64,000 bases of DNA from Psococerastis gibbosa (taxonomy: Eukaryota > Arthropoda > Insecta > Psocodea > Psocidae), in the NCBI GenBank assembly GCA_963971405.1, contig OZ020485.1, positions 2,294,001 to 2,358,000 of the forward strand. Direction: 5' to 3'. The number at the start of each line of letters is the position of its first letter. The stretch's first letter is position 1. This document shows, in pieces, positions 61,230-64,000 of the stretch. The notes under the pieces are model-generated. The model was not told the origin of the DNA. It searched no databases and saw only the letters and a program-made list of their open reading frames with translations. A program made the translations under genes and the position numbers.

Positions 61230-61408
61230 CGGTAATTCGACTTCGATGGCCAGGTGGTAACGTGCTTGCACTTGTGCGAGTCTTTACACGCCATGCAATC
61301 GGAGACGTGTCGTACTCATCACGGGTAATAACCTACAGAGACGACTGAAGAGGTCAATCGGATACATTCATTAAATTGTTTGTATGCGATTAATCTTAAA
61401 AAAAAAAA
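61230..61408 (+). mobile_element. SINE-like retroposon, copy 2
   Basis: Same family as 58878-59080; tail of 11 A. The head ATGGCCAGGTGGTAACGTGC is closer to a tRNA A-box (TGGCnnAGTGG) than copy 1. Shared downstream blocks include ATCGGAGACGTGTCGT and GAAGAGGTCAATCGGATA. Confidence 0.6.
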
Positions 61409-62826
61409 TTCTTTTTCTTGTAATGCATCTTCTATAGAAGATTGGCGATAATCATGGCAATTGTAGTCATAATGATTATACTAGAGAACTGTAATGCCTT
61501 GTGCTGCCTTATGCAGTTGACTCATCAGTCTTCATTGAGTTCCTCTGCCATCGAGGCCAGTTTCCCAGCCCAAGGAAAAAAGAGTGTCCTGCTGCACAGA
61601 AAAGACCAAGTTTCTCGCTTATCCTGGTTCCCGGGGAGGTACAGATTATGGATTTGAGACCATAAGACATTATTACTCAGAAGCTCAGCTACCTTGAAGG
61701 AAAATTATGTTATAGCCTATTATAATTCGAATCTAAGCGAGTGTCCCAGGAACCAATCACTAAAACATAGTCGAGTTTTAGCCTACCGTCTACAGTGATA
61801 ACCTATATAGCCTACCATGATGCCGCATGAAGCAAGCAAAAGTTTCAGTGGTTTGATAATTTTTTATATTTTCTCCGCTATCACCGCAGGCTACCTATCT
61901 ATTTGCTAGTCTACTTTAACAGTGTTTTCTCAAAACTTTCATTCTTCGTCATAATTCATTTTAATTTTAAGTCTGGAGTGGGATTCTCTGTGTAAACTAA
62001 TTGAACAATGTTGATATTGTTTTATTATTTTAGACATGTCATGCAGGTAGGCTCGGCGCAGTAGGTCGAGGCCGCGTAAGTGGACATGGACTTTTACGAA
62101 AGGTGAAAGTCTCTACAGACCCTACGTTTGCGTTTCAAATCTGTCTTTGCTTTCCTATACTTATTAATTCGTTAATGTAAGGAAAGCTTTGAGATGGCCA
62201 ATATTTTCGATCTCGAAATTTCAATCGATTTACACGTTTTGTGGTCCCAGGAACCCCAAAATGTTTTTACTAAATGTCTGTCGGTCTGTTCGTCATTTTT
62301 GGGTGAGCTACTCGGTGGATTTGGATTAATTAATTAATTAATAAGGACGTTTTGTTCTATTACTAAGCCAACCTAGCGGAGTTAGGGCTATAAAGCCCTC
62401 TCTTACACTCAACTAGGAAGGCCCGGGACCGCCTGCTTTACATGCCCATGGATGATGTATAGGTTCACAAAAGTCATATCTCGAGACCACTTCTTTTATT
62501 TTGGGCTAACTCAATTTTGGGGGGTTTTAAAATAGACTGAAGATGAGTTAATGTTTTATCCTCCAAAAACTTCTAAAAGTGTTCGGCCCCAACGATTTTT
62601 TAAAATTCAATTTATACAACTAGGGCCTATAGCCTGTAGTCGTTGGCCTGACGTCCAAGTATTATTACTTTAGATTTAGTGTTAATGATGTCCTCATAAT
62701 GTAGGCCTACAGTGTACATAAGTACATTGTGCCCAGGCCTACATTTAATTTATTGAGGAACATTTCTTCTACTTTGAATGATAACATCATACTCTGGGAT
62801 CAATATTCCATGAGAAAGTTGACTTA
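61409..62826. other. Non-array flank, no gene recognised
   Basis: Contains the second copy of the dispersed repeat (62365-62450) and (TTAA/ATTA) runs near 62326-62343. Small frames (for example 61442-61657) have no recognisable features. Confidence 0.55.
62365..62450 (+). repeat. Diverged dispersed repeat, copy 2
   Basis: Partner of 60778-60880; see the shared blocks listed there. Some indels separate the copies. Confidence 0.45.
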
Positions 62827-62857
62827 GTGCGAAAACCGGATTGTGGGGGTTCCATTT

Positions 62858-62957
62858 GCACGTGCATTAGAGGGAGGTCCACCCCTGACGGCCTGACCCC
62901 GGCCCTGCACGTGCACAGGTGTTTGTACCTGTACTCAGTATTGGCTGTGCGCATGCC
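62858..62957. promoter_or_regulatory. GC-richer patch with two CACGTG palindromes
   Basis: TGCACGTGCA-type palindromes at 62858-62866 and 62906-62915 lie 48 bp apart, followed by GTGCGCATGCCC (about 62947), close to an NRF1-type site. The patch is more GC-rich than its surroundings. It could be a promoter of a gene beyond the window or chance; no transcript evidence. Confidence 0.25.
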
Positions 62958-63800
62958 CGGTACTCAGGGAGGTATGCGGACCGCGCGCCATCCGGCATCC
63001 GCCATTCAGCCATTGCAGTCTGTGAAAGTGCTTGGTGTAGAGTGGGTCATTCCGATTGATATTTGTTTCGTAGCCTACCGTACCTTATTGTGCCTATATT
63101 CGTCTGTACTGTGCCATATTTGGATTATTAACTCACCCCAACGCATGGATTTATAATAGTTTTTACCGGTAAGTTAAGTTAACTTTCCTGAAAATAGAGT
63201 TCTCCAGCTGGGGTCCATAATATGGTGTCAACTGTCCAGGTTGGGTTAATCAATTAATGCTTTGCGACTTTGCGTAGAAGATGAGGACTTGCATGAGGCT
63301 ATACCTAGACCTAACGTTGTGGGGTCAAGGTTACATTAAGCCGTACAATAGGTCGCATGAAAATACGTCCCATTGGCAAGAAAATTTTTATTTTAAGCAC
63401 GGAGAAGTTTTATATGTATATACATACCTACCTTAAGCCTGCCAGATTTATTTTTAAATAAACCGGGAGGTTTCAGTTTGGCACATGCAGTATACCTATA
63501 TAGGCCTAGGCCTACTGTATTTTTCATTTTTTCGACTAGGCCTAGTAGAAGAAGTAGCTTCAAAAATTTCTCTATAAACTGGCTAGGCTTCAATGGCGAA
63601 TTTCAATGCTCTTCTCCCCAAAAATTAGGCTACTTTATTTATTTTTGCTGATAACTGTTAACTTAAAATGTTAATACTAACACCAGTGGAGGATTTCCCC
63701 TTCGGGTAATAGTTTAATGTGGCTATAGCTCTCAGCCGTGTACATAAATAGAGGGTTTTCACTAGGAAACCCGTCCCTATGCACGTACGCAGCTTTTAAA
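62958..63800. other. Non-array flank, no gene recognised
   Basis: Repeated AGGCCTA strings (near 63502, 63509 and 63537) and AT-rich text. The 109-codon frame overlapping the start of this stretch (62827-63156) shows no domain. Confidence 0.5.
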
Positions 63801-63985
63801 CATTCACATTTTACAGGCGGTCAACACAATGCCACACAAGGTTGTCTCCCCCGGTAGAAAATTTTGGAAAAATTGGCTTCAATTAATGGGGTTTTACGCA
63901 TTTAGATAGCAGTAACGTTCAGGTTTTACAGGCAAAAAATACAATTGGACACAAGGGGGGCCCGGGGGTCTCCCCCGGTTGATAT
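63801..63985 (+). repeat. Degenerate tandem duplication at the right edge
   Basis: TTTTACAGGC...CACACAAGG...TCTCCCCCGGT at about 63811-63855 is repeated as TTTTACAGGC...GACACAAGG...TCTCCCCCGGT at about 63924-63980, a spacing of about 115-125 bp. It continues towards the window end, so a longer tandem array may start here. Confidence 0.5.
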
Positions 63986-64000
63986 ATATATTTTTTTTTA

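Noticed and set aside
62827-63156. 109-codon plus-strand frame in the flank.
   Set aside because: No domain or repeat partner; the first half lies in GC-richer DNA where long open frames occur by chance.

Overview
The window looks eukaryotic, probably from an arthropod or another invertebrate (low to moderate confidence). Supporting points are the AT-rich non-coding DNA, a Ty3/gypsy LTR retrotransposon primed by a lysine-tRNA-type site, a hAT-like DNA transposon, SINE-like retroposons with A tails, and a short (CCTAA)3 tract. No host protein gene, rRNA or tRNA gene was recognised. The only convincing coding sequences belong to mobile elements.

Positions 1-57496 are one tandem array whose left end lies outside the window. 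Taking the recurring CGAAAAACGCGTTTTTTCG block as unit start, units begin at 1, 7318, 27627, 30195, 37477, 44727, 50906 and 57071. Net unit lengths are 7317, 7345 (after subtracting an inserted retrotransposon), 2568, 7282, 7250, 6179, 6165 and a 3'-truncated 0.43 kb. Each full unit has a GC-richer head module of about 1.2 kb full of short hairpins. It is followed by about 6 kb of diverged monomers of roughly 0.5-0.6 kb, so this is a higher-order repeat. Short and mosaic units record unequal exchange and template switching.

Unit 2 carries a complete-looking Ty3/gypsy element (10888-23847) with 915-bp LTRs that look identical and a TTGT target duplication. Its single gag-pol frame is split inside reverse transcriptase by a 4.25-kb hAT-like element (15767-20012, GAGATG duplication). 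That element encodes an 802-residue transposase (17166-19574) and itself contains a 146-bp foldback MITE (15922-16067). Insertions are therefore nested four deep: array unit, LTR element, hAT element, MITE. The pol frame stays in register across the hAT insertion, which fits a recent event.

From 57497 to 64000 the DNA is non-array flank. It holds simple repeats, two related SINE-like copies, another diverged dispersed repeat pair, a GC-richer patch with two CACGTG sites, and a degenerate tandem duplication at the right edge. No gene was supported there. All comparisons were made by eye; no database search or alignment was run.
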